From Dryocola sp032051265 (lineage in GTDB: Bacteria; Pseudomonadota; Gammaproteobacteria; Enterobacterales; Enterobacteriaceae): a stretch of 64,000 bases of DNA. A program made the translations under genes and the position numbers. Under the pieces are notes generated by a model that worked only from the letters and a program-made list of their open reading frames with translations, made no database searches and was not told the origin of the DNA. Location of the stretch: NCBI GenBank assembly GCA_032051265.1, contig DAMBYU010000002.1, positions 248,001 to 312,000 of the forward strand. The letters run 5' to 3'. Below, piece by piece: positions 8,773 to 18,196 of this stretch (position 1 is its first letter; every line of letters starts with the position of its first letter).

Positions 8773-10569
8773 TCAGGCGCTGTGGTGACGGGCAAGCCAG
8801 GCTTTCCAGCCGCCCCACGCGGTAATGTCCGTGGCGTCAGCAAGCGCTGACGATTCACAAATAAACCCTTTCACGCTCTCGCCGTTCTCGAGTGACAGCG
8901 TGCCAATCCCAAGCGGTGCCGGAATTTCAGCGACAAATTCGCCAAAGCGCGCCAGCGGAATATCCCAGAGCTCAACGGCAATCGGCTGACCCTCATGGCT
9001 TCTGGCAAGGCCTGGTTTGGCAGGCTGCGTATCAGCCAGCGCATACAGCCGGTAGCTGGCGTCGGTACGGGATTCTTCGATAAACACCGCGTTTCGCGAG
9101 ATGAGCTGATGGTTAAGCGGCATGCCACGCAGATGTGCGCCAACCACGGCAACACGCACATGATGTGATGAGAGTTGTTCAGCGGCAGGCCCGGCGGGAA
9201 GTTTGTCGGTTGCGCCTAAGGGCAGCTTAATAGCGGACTGCCAGGCCATGCCGAAGTGGCTCAATGCCCGATCGTGCCAGGCCGGGGCGATCAGCGTGAT
9301 GCCTGCAGGCAAACCGTCAGCGCGGAAATCGCCCGGCAGCGCCAGCGCGCAAAGATCTGCGAGGTTGGTGAAATTGGTGTAGGTGCCAAACTGCGAGTTA
9401 AACCGCACCGGCTCCTGCGACATCTCTACGATGGTATGAATAGTCGGGGATGTTGGCACTACCAGCGCATCAAACTCAGCGAGCTGCGCGTTAATCTTTT
9501 GTGCCAGTTCAGCGCGGGTATATTCCGCCTGCCAGGCATCGCAGGCCGTGTAGTTGAGGCCATTCGCCACGATGCCGCGCACCGTGGGATCCATCGCTTC
9601 AGGCTGATTTTTGAAGAGTTCACCTACGGCCACGGTGCGTTCAGCAACCCATGCGCCATAGTAAAGCTGTTCTGCCAGCTGGTTAAACACGGAGAAATCA
9701 ATCGCTACCAGTTCAGCGCCCTGCTCTTCTAGGCGCGCCAGCGTGCTGGCAAATGCGGCTTCACTCCGGGCGTCAGCAAAAAATTCCAGTTTGTCAGGGA
9801 TCGCAAAACGCGGTTTTTCACTAAAGCGTGCAGGAGCTGTTTTCGGATTGTGGCGCGAGTAAGGATCTTGCGCATCGTAGCCGCCGGCTATCTCTGCCAC
9901 TATTTGCGCGTCGGCCACGGTTAAGGCGAACACGGAAACACAGTCGTTCAGCCGACAGGCAGGCACCACGCCTTTGGTGGAAAGCCAGCCCTTCGTGGGT
10001 TTCAGGCCAACGATATTGTTAAACCCGGCAGGCACACGGCCGGAGCCTGCCGTATCGGTACCCAAAGCAAAACATACCAGACCACGCGCTACCACGGATG
10101 CCGAGCCGGAACTTGAGCCGCCGCTAACGTAATCCGGATTAAATGTGTTTTTTACCGCCCCAAACGGGGAGCGGGTGCCAACCAACCCGGTAGCAAACTG
10201 GTCAAGGTTTGTCTTCCCCACCACCACCGCGCCAGCGGCTTTCAGGCGAGCGACAACCGTAGCATCATGTTCTGGCGTAAAGGTAAATGCGGGACAGGCG
10301 GCGCTGGTCGGCATGCCCGCCACGTCAATATTATCTTTTACGGCAAAAGGCACGCCTAATAACGGGAAATCGCGGGCTTGTTTTTCGCCGGATTCAATCG
10401 CCTGAAGAACAGGATTTAATTGCGCAGCAATTTCATCGTTATTCGCAATATATATCCACGCATTATCGTCACGGGTTAAATTAGCAGAAAGCTGCTGCCA
10501 TGCAGCGACAAGCTGTTGTGGTTGCTGGCGGTAATTTAAGACCCACTCAGACAGAGTTGATACTGGCAT
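8773..10569 (-). CDS. atzF: Allophanate hydrolase
   Basis: Hydrolyses allophanate to ammonia and CO2, completing urea breakdown. The protein has 598 residues. An amidase-signature domain (about 1-440) carries the Ser-cisSer-Lys elements in FAVKDNIDVAG, SGGSSSGSA and DTAGSGRVPA, and an AtzF-type C-terminal domain (about 460-598) follows. The start at 10569 is preferred because GGGA lies about 9 nt upstream and the leader then begins just after the predicted operator. In-frame ATGs at 10584 and 10614 overlap the palindrome or the -12 promoter element and are less likely. It is the first gene of the operon, 9 bp before uca. Confidence 0.94.
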   Translation of the reverse strand: MPVSTLSEWVLNYRQQPQQLVAAWQQLSANLTRDDNAWIYIANNDEIAAQLNPVLQAIESGEKQARDFPLLGVPFAVKDNIDVAGMPTSAACPAFTFTPEHDATVVARLKAAGAVVVGKTNLDQFATGLVGTRSPFGAVKNTFNPDYVSGGSSSGSASVVARGLVCFALGTDTAGSGRVPAGFNNIVGLKPTKGWLSTKGVVPACRLNDCVSVFALTVADAQIVAEIAGGYDAQDPYSRHNPKTAPARFSEKPRFAIPDKLEFFADARSEAAFASTLARLEEQGAELVAIDFSVFNQLAEQLYYGAWVAERTVAVGELFKNQPEAMDPTVRGIVANGLNYTACDAWQAEYTRAELAQKINAQLAEFDALVVPTSPTIHTIVEMSQEPVRFNSQFGTYTNFTNLADLCALALPGDFRADGLPAGITLIAPAWHDRALSHFGMAWQSAIKLPLGATDKLPAGPAAEQLSSHHVRVAVVGAHLRGMPLNHQLISRNAVFIEESRTDASYRLYALADTQPAKPGLARSHEGQPIAVELWDIPLARFGEFVAEIPAPLGIGTLSLENGESVKGFICESSALADATDITAWGGWKAWLARHHSA

Positions 10570-10581
10570 AAACTGGCATCC

Positions 10582-10599
10582 CATCTGGTATACAAGATG
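10582..10599. promoter_or_regulatory. 18-bp palindrome, probable GntR operator of the urea operon
   Basis: CATCTTGTATACCAGATG pairs at 8 of 9 positions around a GTATAC core, the form expected of FadR-subfamily GntR operators. It covers about +1 to +18 of the transcript predicted from the -24/-12 promoter, so a bound repressor would block initiation or escape. Assignment to the operon's own GntR is inference. Confidence 0.65.
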
Positions 10600-10609
10600 A
10601 GGTGAATAA

Positions 10610-10625
10610 AGCAATTACAATGCCA
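10610..10625 (-). promoter_or_regulatory. Sigma-54 type -24/-12 promoter of the urea operon
   Basis: The minus strand reads TGGCATTGTAATTGCT, with GG and GC separated by exactly 10 nt, matching the TGGCAc-N4-TTGCa consensus at nearly all conserved bases. The predicted start is near 10599, giving a 30-nt leader to the allophanate hydrolase ATG. This fits nitrogen-limitation control. Confidence 0.75.
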
Positions 10626-10689
10626 GTTATTTAATTTTCTTCATTTTCAGTCATTTAAAATAGATATGCGATTTCCTTATGGTATATTT

Positions 10690-10704
10690 GCACCGTTATA
10701 GCGC
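10690..10704. promoter_or_regulatory. NtrC-like enhancer site
   Basis: GCAC-N7-GCGC matches the NtrC pattern GCAC-N7-GTGC with one mismatch in eight. It is centred about 97 bp upstream of the predicted sigma-54 start, a usual enhancer distance. Further unpaired TGGTGCA-like sequence lies at 10730-10736. Moderate evidence only. Confidence 0.45.
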
Positions 10705-10784
10705 GAAAGGTTTGCTTATATTTCTGTGATGGTGCAGTTGGCGAGTAAGTAAATGAGCCCGCCAGTGCCGGGCTGATGCGGTTA

Positions 10785-11018
10785 TTACAGGATGGTGCCG
10801 CCTTTGGTTAAGGCCTGGCGGCGTTCTTCCGCCTCTTCTCTTTGATGATGGCCTTTGTGCACAATAGCGTTACGCAGGCGCTGCTGCTGGGCGTAACGAT
10901 CTTCGCGGCTCAGTTGCGCATCGTCGCTCAGTTCGATCAGCAGTTCGTTCATCTTTTCGATGATGTTTTCATTAATGGTTGCGTCTACGCGGGTGATGAC
11001 GTCTTCCAGATGTGGCAT
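10785..11018 (-). CDS. ydcY: YdcY-like DUF2526 small protein
   Basis: A 77-residue soluble protein matching the length and both termini of E. coli YdcY (ending LTKGGTIL). It is mostly helical and charged, with MNELLIELSDDAQLSREDRY in the centre. The start at 11018 has AAGGAG 8 nt upstream; an upstream in-frame ATG lacks this. The function of DUF2526 is not known. It lies between the urea operon promoter region and a peptide-binding protein gene, and there is no sign that it belongs to either operon. Confidence 0.85.
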   Translation of the reverse strand: MPHLEDVITRVDATINENIIEKMNELLIELSDDAQLSREDRYAQQQRLRNAIVHKGHHQREEAEERRQALTKGGTIL

Positions 11019-11113
11019 ATGTGTCTCCTTGTTTGGTGGATGGCGTTGCACTTATTCACCCCGGGATGTGATTTGCAGGATGAATAAACGCGGTGCCATC
11101 CACCGGCGTTTAA

Positions 11114-12715
11114 TTAATTCAGCTTAGCTTTTGAGAAATCGCTGCCGCTGAGGCTGACGCTATACCCCGTTACGTTGTTGCGCGTGGCATAGAAGGTTTT
11201 GCCGTTTGCAAGCGGGATCCACGGAGCCTGCTGGTAGAAAATCTCCTGCGCCTGCTCATAAAGTTTGGCGCGCGCGGCCGGATCGCTGGTTAGTTTCGCT
11301 TTTTGCGTCAGCGCATCGTACTGTTTGTCGCACCAGCGGGCGGCGTTAGAGCCGCTTTCGATGCTCCCACAGCCTAACAGGGTATCCGCGAAGTTATCCG
11401 GGTCGCCATTGTCTGACATCCAGCCGAACAGCGCTGATGAGTGCTCGCCTTTACGCATTCCCGCCAAGTACTCGCCCCATTCGAAAGTGACGATTTTGGC
11501 ATTCACGCCCACTTTCGCCCAGTCCGCCTGAATCATTTCGGCAATGCGTCGCGAATTCGGGTTGTAGGGACGCTGCACCGGCATGGACCACAGATCGGTA
11601 TCGAACCCTTTTTCCAGACCCGCCTGTTTCAGCAGCGCTTTGGCTTTTTCAGGATCATATGAATAATCCTGCAGATTTTTGTTATAGCCCATCATGGCAG
11701 GAGGGATCGGCGATTTCGCAACCGTTCCCGACCCCATAAAGACGGCGTTAACGATCGCTTTTTTGTCCACGGCGTAGTTCAGCGCCTGGCGCACCAGTAC
11801 GTTATCAAAAGGTTTTTTAGTGGTATTAAACGCCAGATAGCCGACGTTCAGCCCGTCGACGGTATGCAGCGCGAGATCTTTATTAGCCTTAATCGCGTCA
11901 AACTGCACCGGACTTGGCGCCGGGATAATCTGGCATTCGTTTTTCTGCAGTTTTGCCAGACGAGTCTGCACGTTTGGCGTAATCGAGAAGATCAGGTGTT
12001 TGGTCGGCACTTCGCCGTTCCAGTAGTTCGGGTTGGCCACGTAGCGGATCAACGAGTCCACTTTATATTCCTGCAGCGCGTAAGGGCCGGTGCCGATTGG
12101 CTGGGTATCCACCAGCTCAGGCGTGCCCTTTTTCAGCATCGCATCCGCGTATTCCGCTGACAAAATCGAAGCGAAGTCCATCCCCCAGTCGGCGAGGAAG
12201 GCAGCATTCGGCTCGCTCAGCGTGAACTGGACGTGGTAGTCGTCAATTTTTTTCACGTCGGTTATCAGTTTATCGAAGCCTACATCGTTGAAGTACTCAT
12301 AACTGGCCTGCGAGACTTTGTGATACGGGTGATCGGCATCTTTCTGGCGCATCACGGAGAAAATAACGTCGTCGGCGTTGAAATCACGCGTTGGCTTAAA
12401 GTATTTATTGCTGTTGAACTTGACGCCTTTGCGCAGGGTAAAGGTGTAGGTTTTACCGTCCGGGCTGATTTTCCATTCGGTGGCCAGCGACGGCACCGGC
12501 AGGTTGTCGCTATGGCGAAAATCCACCAGGCGGTTGTATAAAGTCTGCGAGCTGGCGACAAATGTCGGGCCAGAGCTGGCGATTTGCGGGTTGAAGGATT
12601 CCGGTGAAGCTTCGGAGCAGTAGACGATGGTGCTGTTGTTTGCCGCAGCCAGCGCCGTACCGGCAGGTAACAGAGCGCTAAGCAGCAGCCCGAGGAGCGT
12701 TTTCCCTGTGGACAT
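11114..12715 (-). CDS. DppA-like periplasmic dipeptide/peptide-binding protein
   Basis: Extracytoplasmic solute-binding protein of family 5, 533 residues with a signal peptide ending near TALA-A. The sequence resembles E. coli DppA throughout (for example YCSEASPESFNPQ, GTGPY and PVQRPYNPNSRR), but the N-terminus differs and no dppBCDF genes adjoin it. It is probably an orphan paralogue that feeds a transporter encoded elsewhere; ligand specificity cannot be told. An AAAGG ribosome site precedes the ATG. A glutamine amidotransferase gene lies upstream on the same strand after a 237-bp gap in which I recognise nothing. Confidence 0.85.
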   Translation of the reverse strand: MSTGKTLLGLLLSALLPAGTALAAANNSTIVYCSEASPESFNPQIASSGPTFVASSQTLYNRLVDFRHSDNLPVPSLATEWKISPDGKTYTFTLRKGVKFNSNKYFKPTRDFNADDVIFSVMRQKDADHPYHKVSQASYEYFNDVGFDKLITDVKKIDDYHVQFTLSEPNAAFLADWGMDFASILSAEYADAMLKKGTPELVDTQPIGTGPYALQEYKVDSLIRYVANPNYWNGEVPTKHLIFSITPNVQTRLAKLQKNECQIIPAPSPVQFDAIKANKDLALHTVDGLNVGYLAFNTTKKPFDNVLVRQALNYAVDKKAIVNAVFMGSGTVAKSPIPPAMMGYNKNLQDYSYDPEKAKALLKQAGLEKGFDTDLWSMPVQRPYNPNSRRIAEMIQADWAKVGVNAKIVTFEWGEYLAGMRKGEHSSALFGWMSDNGDPDNFADTLLGCGSIESGSNAARWCDKQYDALTQKAKLTSDPAARAKLYEQAQEIFYQQAPWIPLANGKTFYATRNNVTGYSVSLSGSDFSKAKLN

Positions 12716-12952
12716 ATCTTTGCCTTTTATTTGCTAGCTAAATGGTTTGTGCACTTATTATTTTGAGTCTTAATAACAGCACACCAGCCCGCCTGCGGCA
12801 AATAACAAACGGCTATCATGTTATTCATTTTTAGCTGAATTTGCTCAGTTTTATAGCAAGCACAGAGGATAATACTGGTGAATGGCGCTACTGCCTGTCT
12901 ACCTGACAAAACCTGTTCAGCTCGGGTGAGCGCAGCGCCAGCCGACATATCC

Positions 12953-13669
12953 TTAACGCGTCAACTGCTCAAACCTTTGCAGAATTGAACGCGAAACAGG
13001 CGTCTGGCTTACGTTTGCCAGCAGCGCGTCACGGTCTTTACCTTTCATCGCGATCCTTTCGCTGCGGCTGGTAATAAGTGTGTTCATCACCGGGGCGGTA
13101 AATTCCGGGTGGAACTGCACCGACAGCGCCGTGGGGGAATAACGGATGATTTGATGCGGATCGTGGCGGGATGCGCCAAGCACTACTGCGTCTGGCGGCA
13201 GCGTAATCACGCTTTGTTCATGGCTAAGGAAGCTATCGAACGTCGCTGGTAGATCGTGCAATAGCGGGTCGTGCTGCGCGGCGGCATTAAGCATAATGGC
13301 AATCTGTCCCACTTCGCTCCCCTGCGGATGATAATCCACCACCCCGCCCAGCGCGTAAGCCATGAGCTGATGCCCGTAACACACGCCGAGCACGGGCACG
13401 CCGGCAAGCACCATTTCCCGCGTCCACTCAGCGGTTCGCTCACTCCACTTGGCATGGTCCGTTACCATTGACCAGGAGCCGGTGATCACCGCCGCGCGGA
13501 ATGTGCCGACCGTCGGCAGCGGTTCTCCTGCAAACGGACAAACGATCTGCACAGGCCCCACGTCGCCAAGCGCTGCAAGGAACCACTGTGGCTGCTCGCC
13601 CACCGCAGTACGAACATCCGCTGGCGGATGGCCCATCTGAACCAGCAATAACGGGAGGTGTTCCGGCAT
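12953..13669 (-). CDS. Class I glutamine amidotransferase
   Basis: A 238-residue stand-alone GATase1 domain of the GuaA-like type. The nucleophile elbow is GVCYGHQL (Cys near residue 97), and the catalytic His/Glu are in QFHPEFT. Such free-standing enzymes transfer glutamine amide nitrogen or hydrolyse gamma-glutamyl compounds. With no synthetase domain here, the acceptor is unknown. It reads away from srfA, from which it is divergent with a 185-bp gap. Confidence 0.85.
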   Translation of the reverse strand: MPEHLPLLLVQMGHPPADVRTAVGEQPQWFLAALGDVGPVQIVCPFAGEPLPTVGTFRAAVITGSWSMVTDHAKWSERTAEWTREMVLAGVPVLGVCYGHQLMAYALGGVVDYHPQGSEVGQIAIMLNAAAQHDPLLHDLPATFDSFLSHEQSVITLPPDAVVLGASRHDPHQIIRYSPTALSVQFHPEFTAPVMNTLITSRSERIAMKGKDRDALLANVSQTPVSRSILQRFEQLTR

Positions 13670-13854
13670 ATATTCGCATCCTTTACATCAAACAGAGTTT
13701 TATGCTTAGCACAAAACCCGCCGCCTACCCAATGACTTAACCGCAATCCCCCAATAATTAGAAATATTTGCCGTCTCTTCTGCCGTTTGCTCAATGCAGG
13801 AACCGGTAGAATGGCATTCGTGAAGATGGCTCGAAATGAGTCGTTAACAGCAGG

Positions 13855-15219
13855 ATGACAGACGTGGCAAAAACATTATTGCGCAGCGGATGCCTGGATG
13901 ATTTCCTGGCGCTGGGCGAAAACGGACAGGCAGTATTCGACTCGGCTTTACAGATACGCGAAACTTTACGCCTGCGAAAGCAGCACGCGGTGGCGGATAG
14001 CCTCGCTATTCCACAGCCCAATGACGAAGGCGATCGGGTCGACTGGTACGCGCCGTTCGAAGGCAGCGTGCTGAGCTGGGCCGCTGCAAGCAACGAACAG
14101 CGTAAAAAAGCGCTGCGCTACCTTGATAATTGCCAGGCGAACGTCGCGACGCTTATCCAGCGCTGCCAGCAGGCGGAAAAAACCGCTATTCAACTCTTTG
14201 GCTCGCTGCTGGCAAACGCCCTGCAGTTTCCCGGCAGCCAGCATGTTTATCTGGTGGATGGCAAACCTGTCATCACCTTCTGGGGCTTTGTAAACCTCAA
14301 CCAGCACACGCGCGAAGACGTGCTGGATTGCCTGCGCGTGGTCGAAGTGGCGGACCCGGTGATTGCATTTATTCCGGAAGCGCCGCAGCAGGAAGCTGAG
14401 ACTGTCGTGGCAGATGAACCTGTCACTGTAAAAGAAATCTCTCTTAGCGAGCCAGACGAACCGCTTGTTTATACTGCTCAGCCTCGGGTTGTTACTCCGC
14501 AACCAGAAACGATAATCGCGCAGCCTGCTCCTTCGCCGCAGCCAGCCGCCGCCACGAAGTCTAAATCACGTCTCTGGCTTCTGCCCGCCGCCGCCGCTGC
14601 TCTGGCGCTTATCGCCACGCCTGTTGCTTACAAATTTTTATCGACTCCCGCTCAGGCACCTGTATCCGTAGCGAAAGCGGGGCCTGAACCGCAGCCGATT
14701 AAGCCTGCCGTCATTCAGACTGTTGATGCCGCGCCTGTTGCCGTAGCTGAAAAATCAACGCTACCGTTAACCGAGGCCGCCGTGATTACGCCTCCGGCCC
14801 CCGAGCAAGCTCCGGCAACATCCTCAGAGGTGACGAAAAATGCGCTCGTTCTGCCTGCCAATGCGGTAAAAATTGGTTCGACAAAGTTCCTTAACGGTAC
14901 ATGGCGCGTGCTGATCGATGTAAAAGATCCGATTACCGGCAAGCCGCCGAGCCTGCGCTACCAGATCGCCAACAATAAAGGCACCGCGCGCGTAGTCCAC
15001 GGCGACAATATTGCTTGTAAGGTCGAGGTCTTCTCCGGGCTGCAATCCTCCGGTACGTTAATGATCAAAACGCGCGGCAGCGCTCGTTGCAGCGATGGGT
15101 CACGCTATCCGATGCCGGAGATTTCCTGTACGCCTGGTGATAACGACGTGGCCGAGTGCAGCGGACGCTACGAAGGCGATACGGTGGTGCCGATGACGTT
15201 TAAAAAAGTGAGTGATTAA
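13855..15219 (+). CDS. srfA: SrfA-like protein, membrane-anchored
   Basis: First gene of a srfABC operon; 454 residues from the ATG. A GTG at 13864 has AGGA at better spacing and may be the true start. An N-terminal helical region (about 1-175) is followed by a Pro/Ala/Val-rich linker, one transmembrane segment near residues 239-258 (LWLLPAAAAALALIATPVAY) and a C-terminal domain with four cysteines (CKVEVF, RCSDGS, SCTPGD, ECSGRY), consistent with a periplasmic disulphide-bonded head. The name comes from the Salmonella SsrB-regulated loci; the molecular role is not established. The gene order A-B-C supports the assignment. Confidence 0.85.
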   Translation: MTDVAKTLLRSGCLDDFLALGENGQAVFDSALQIRETLRLRKQHAVADSLAIPQPNDEGDRVDWYAPFEGSVLSWAAASNEQRKKALRYLDNCQANVATLIQRCQQAEKTAIQLFGSLLANALQFPGSQHVYLVDGKPVITFWGFVNLNQHTREDVLDCLRVVEVADPVIAFIPEAPQQEAETVVADEPVTVKEISLSEPDEPLVYTAQPRVVTPQPETIIAQPAPSPQPAAATKSKSRLWLLPAAAAALALIATPVAYKFLSTPAQAPVSVAKAGPEPQPIKPAVIQTVDAAPVAVAEKSTLPLTEAAVITPPAPEQAPATSSEVTKNALVLPANAVKIGSTKFLNGTWRVLIDVKDPITGKPPSLRYQIANNKGTARVVHGDNIACKVEVFSGLQSSGTLMIKTRGSARCSDGSRYPMPEISCTPGDNDVAECSGRYEGDTVVPMTFKKVSD

Positions 15220-15223
15220 CCTT

Positions 15224-18196
15224 ATGCTTGCCAACCTGTTCCACTACAAGCCGAGCGTTACGCTCATCAAAGACAGCGGCATCCAGTTCCTGGATTTTGG
15301 CCTCGCCCCGCAACCAAACGCCCCGCATACGGGGCGTTTCGTGCGTAAAACCGCTAATGGCCCACTGCTGCGTCTCGATTACGACGTGGTGCCCGGCAGG
15401 TTTACTCTGTCTGATACCGAAGAGGGCGAGCCGGAAGTCGTGAAGCCTGAAAGCACCCTTACTCTCGGCCACTCGCTGAAAGTGCTGGATAAAACCTGGC
15501 TGCCGCTACCGTTTCTACGCTTCAACCCGCCGCGTACTTTTGTCGGCGGGCCGGATAACTGGGCGCGGGTACAGATCCGCTGCCTTGAAACACCAGATTC
15601 CGCCGGTAATACGGTGCGCATAAGCATTGCGCTGGATACCAAAGTTTATGCAGATGACGCCTCCGCGCCCCAGCTTGCACCGACGCAAAACGATGTTCGT
15701 AACGGCGCACGGTTTGCGCTGGCCTGGCAGAACCAGGAAATCCATGATTTCCTCGACCAGACCTGGGTAGACGGCTGGCTACGCGAAGTTTTCACTCACT
15801 ACGTCATGCGTCATGAAGCGCGCACCGAACGTGAAATTGCCACGGCGATGAAGATGTTCGAATACCAGGGGCACTATCTTAATATTCTTGAGATGCTGGG
15901 CGCTCAGCTTGCCGTACCGGAAGTGAAGCTTGTCGCCGCGACCCTGCAATCCCCTGCGATCCCCGTAGATCTGGTGCTGGATGTGGGCAACACCCATACC
16001 TGCGGCGTGCTTATCGAAGATCATGGCGAAGCCAACGACGGCCTGCGCCAGACGGCAGAGCTGCAAATCCGCTCTCTGAGCGAGCCGCAGTTTATCAACG
16101 AAGCGATGTTTACCAGCCGCCTTGAGTTTTCGGAAGCCAAATTCGGCAAGCAGCATTTTTCCGTAGAAAGCGGTCGGGATGACGCGTTTGTCTGGCCGTC
16201 TATTACTCGTGTGGGCAGCGAAGCGCGCCGTATGGCGAGCGAACGTCTTGGCACGGAAGGCGCCAGCGGCATTTCCAGCCCGCGTCGCTATCTGTGGGAT
16301 GAAACCCCGGCAAGCCAGGACTGGCGCTTTAGCCAGATGGCCGTAAAAACCCAGCGCGAACCGCTCGCTACCGCCTTCCCGCTGATGAACCTGATGAACG
16401 ATGACGGCCAGCCGCTGTATGGCCTGCCGATGGACGAACGTTTGCCCGTATTCTCGCCTCAGTACAGCCGCAGTTCGTTAATGACGCTGATGCTGTGCGA
16501 GCTGCTGGCACAGGCGCTGATGCAGATTAACAGCGTCGGCTCGCGTCAGAGCATGGGGCACCTTAACGCTCCGCGTCAGCTACGCAATCTGATCCTTACT
16601 CTGCCCTCCGCCATGCCAAAACAGGAACGCGAATTGTTCAGCCAGAGGATGCGCGAAGCCGTAGGCCTGGTGTGGAAAGCGATGGAATGGCATCCGGCGG
16701 ACGAAGGCTTTGAGCTTGAGCGCGATAAAGAGAAAAGCGTTGTGCCGGTGCCCGCGGTGCATATGGAATGGGACGAAGCCACCTGCGGGCAGCTCGTCTG
16801 GCTGTATAACGAAGCGATAGTGAATTATGCCGGTCAAAGCGGGACCTTCTTCCGTCGGCTGGCACGCCCGGATCGAATGCTTAGCGATGATGAGCCAGAG
16901 GGCAAAACCCTGCGCGTTGCCTCCATCGATATTGGCGGCGGCACCACGGATATGGCTATCACCCAGTATCAGCTTGATGACGGCGTGGGCAGCAACGTGA
17001 AGATTGCGCCGCGCCTGCTGTTCCGTGAAGGCTTCAAAGTGGCGGGCGATGACATTCTGCTGGATGTGATTCAACGCTGCGTGCTGCCGGCGTTGCAGGC
17101 GAAAATTCATCAGGCGGGCGTGGCTGACGTTACCGGGCTGATGAACACGCTGTTTGGCGAGTCGGGCCGCATGGATACTCGCGGCACATTGCGTCAGCAG
17201 ACTGCTCTGCAACTGTTTATCCCCCTCGGTCATGCCGTGTTGAACTACTGGGAAAACAGCGATCCGGACGATCGACAGGCGACGCTTGAAGCGACCTTTG
17301 GCGAGCTGTTAACAAAACGCCCAACGGACAACGTCATCAACTACGTCCAGCAGGCCGTACAGCATGCGCTACCGGCGGACGCGCCGGCGTTTGATCTGTT
17401 CAGCGTACCGGTGCAGGTGGAGCTTGCCTCTTTGCAGGAAGCGCTGATGACCGGGCAATTCACCCTCACCGCGCCGCTACAGGCGCTGTGCGAAGTCATC
17501 AGCCACTACTGCTGCGATGTTTTACTGGTCACCGGCCGCCCTGCCTGTTTGCCTGGCGTGCAGGCTTTACTGCGCCATCTTCAGCCGGTGCCGGTGAACC
17601 GTATCGTCTGGCTTGATAACTACCAGACCCACGAATGGTATCCGTTCAGCCAGCAGGGCCGCATCGGCAATCCGAAATCTACCGCCGCCGTGGGCGCTAT
17701 GTTGTGCAGCCTGGCGATGGATTTGCGTCTGCCCGGCTTTAACTTTAAAGCCGCTGATATTCAGGCCTACTCCACCGTGCGCTACCTCGGGATGCTCGAC
17801 GGCAATAACGTGCTGAGCGAAGAAAATGTCTGGTATCGCGATATCGATCTCGATAACCCGAAAGCCACGCTGGATACCCGCCTGCACTTCCCGCTGCGCG
17901 GCAATGCCTGCCTCGGTTTTCGTCAACTGGATAACGCCCGCTGGCCCGCCACGCCGCTTTACACGCTGGCGATCAACTCGGCGTCTCTCGCGAAATCCAT
18001 CGCGGGCGACGGCGTGCTGAACGTGCGCTTACAGCAAACGCGCGACGCCAACGCTTTTGTATTAGCGGAAGCCTGGTTGCAGGACGGCAGCAAAGTGCCG
18101 CTCAACCAGCTAAGTTTTAAACTTAACACCCTCGCCGGCAGCTACAGCGGCGCAAGCCATTACTGGATTGACAGCGGGAGCGTCTACCAAAAATGA
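15224..18196 (+). CDS. srfB: SrfB-like protein with actin/Hsp70-type ATPase motifs
   Basis: A 990-residue protein of the SrfB family. The ATG at 15224 is chosen because the family begins MLAN; a GTG at 15212 overlapping the srfA stop is an alternative. Two segments resemble the phosphate-binding loops of the actin/Hsp70/hexokinase superfamily: DVGNTHTCG near residue 250 and DIGGGTTDMA near residue 568. That suggests an ATP-dependent switch or chaperone-like core. The distal part is soluble with no clear membrane segment. The stop overlaps the srfC start (ATGA). ATPase activity is inferred from motifs. Confidence 0.87.
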   Translation: MLANLFHYKPSVTLIKDSGIQFLDFGLAPQPNAPHTGRFVRKTANGPLLRLDYDVVPGRFTLSDTEEGEPEVVKPESTLTLGHSLKVLDKTWLPLPFLRFNPPRTFVGGPDNWARVQIRCLETPDSAGNTVRISIALDTKVYADDASAPQLAPTQNDVRNGARFALAWQNQEIHDFLDQTWVDGWLREVFTHYVMRHEARTEREIATAMKMFEYQGHYLNILEMLGAQLAVPEVKLVAATLQSPAIPVDLVLDVGNTHTCGVLIEDHGEANDGLRQTAELQIRSLSEPQFINEAMFTSRLEFSEAKFGKQHFSVESGRDDAFVWPSITRVGSEARRMASERLGTEGASGISSPRRYLWDETPASQDWRFSQMAVKTQREPLATAFPLMNLMNDDGQPLYGLPMDERLPVFSPQYSRSSLMTLMLCELLAQALMQINSVGSRQSMGHLNAPRQLRNLILTLPSAMPKQERELFSQRMREAVGLVWKAMEWHPADEGFELERDKEKSVVPVPAVHMEWDEATCGQLVWLYNEAIVNYAGQSGTFFRRLARPDRMLSDDEPEGKTLRVASIDIGGGTTDMAITQYQLDDGVGSNVKIAPRLLFREGFKVAGDDILLDVIQRCVLPALQAKIHQAGVADVTGLMNTLFGESGRMDTRGTLRQQTALQLFIPLGHAVLNYWENSDPDDRQATLEATFGELLTKRPTDNVINYVQQAVQHALPADAPAFDLFSVPVQVELASLQEALMTGQFTLTAPLQALCEVISHYCCDVLLVTGRPACLPGVQALLRHLQPVPVNRIVWLDNYQTHEWYPFSQQGRIGNPKSTAAVGAMLCSLAMDLRLPGFNFKAADIQAYSTVRYLGMLDGNNVLSEENVWYRDIDLDNPKATLDTRLHFPLRGNACLGFRQLDNARWPATPLYTLAINSASLAKSIAGDGVLNVRLQQTRDANAFVLAEAWLQDGSKVPLNQLSFKLNTLAGSYSGASHYWIDSGSVYQK

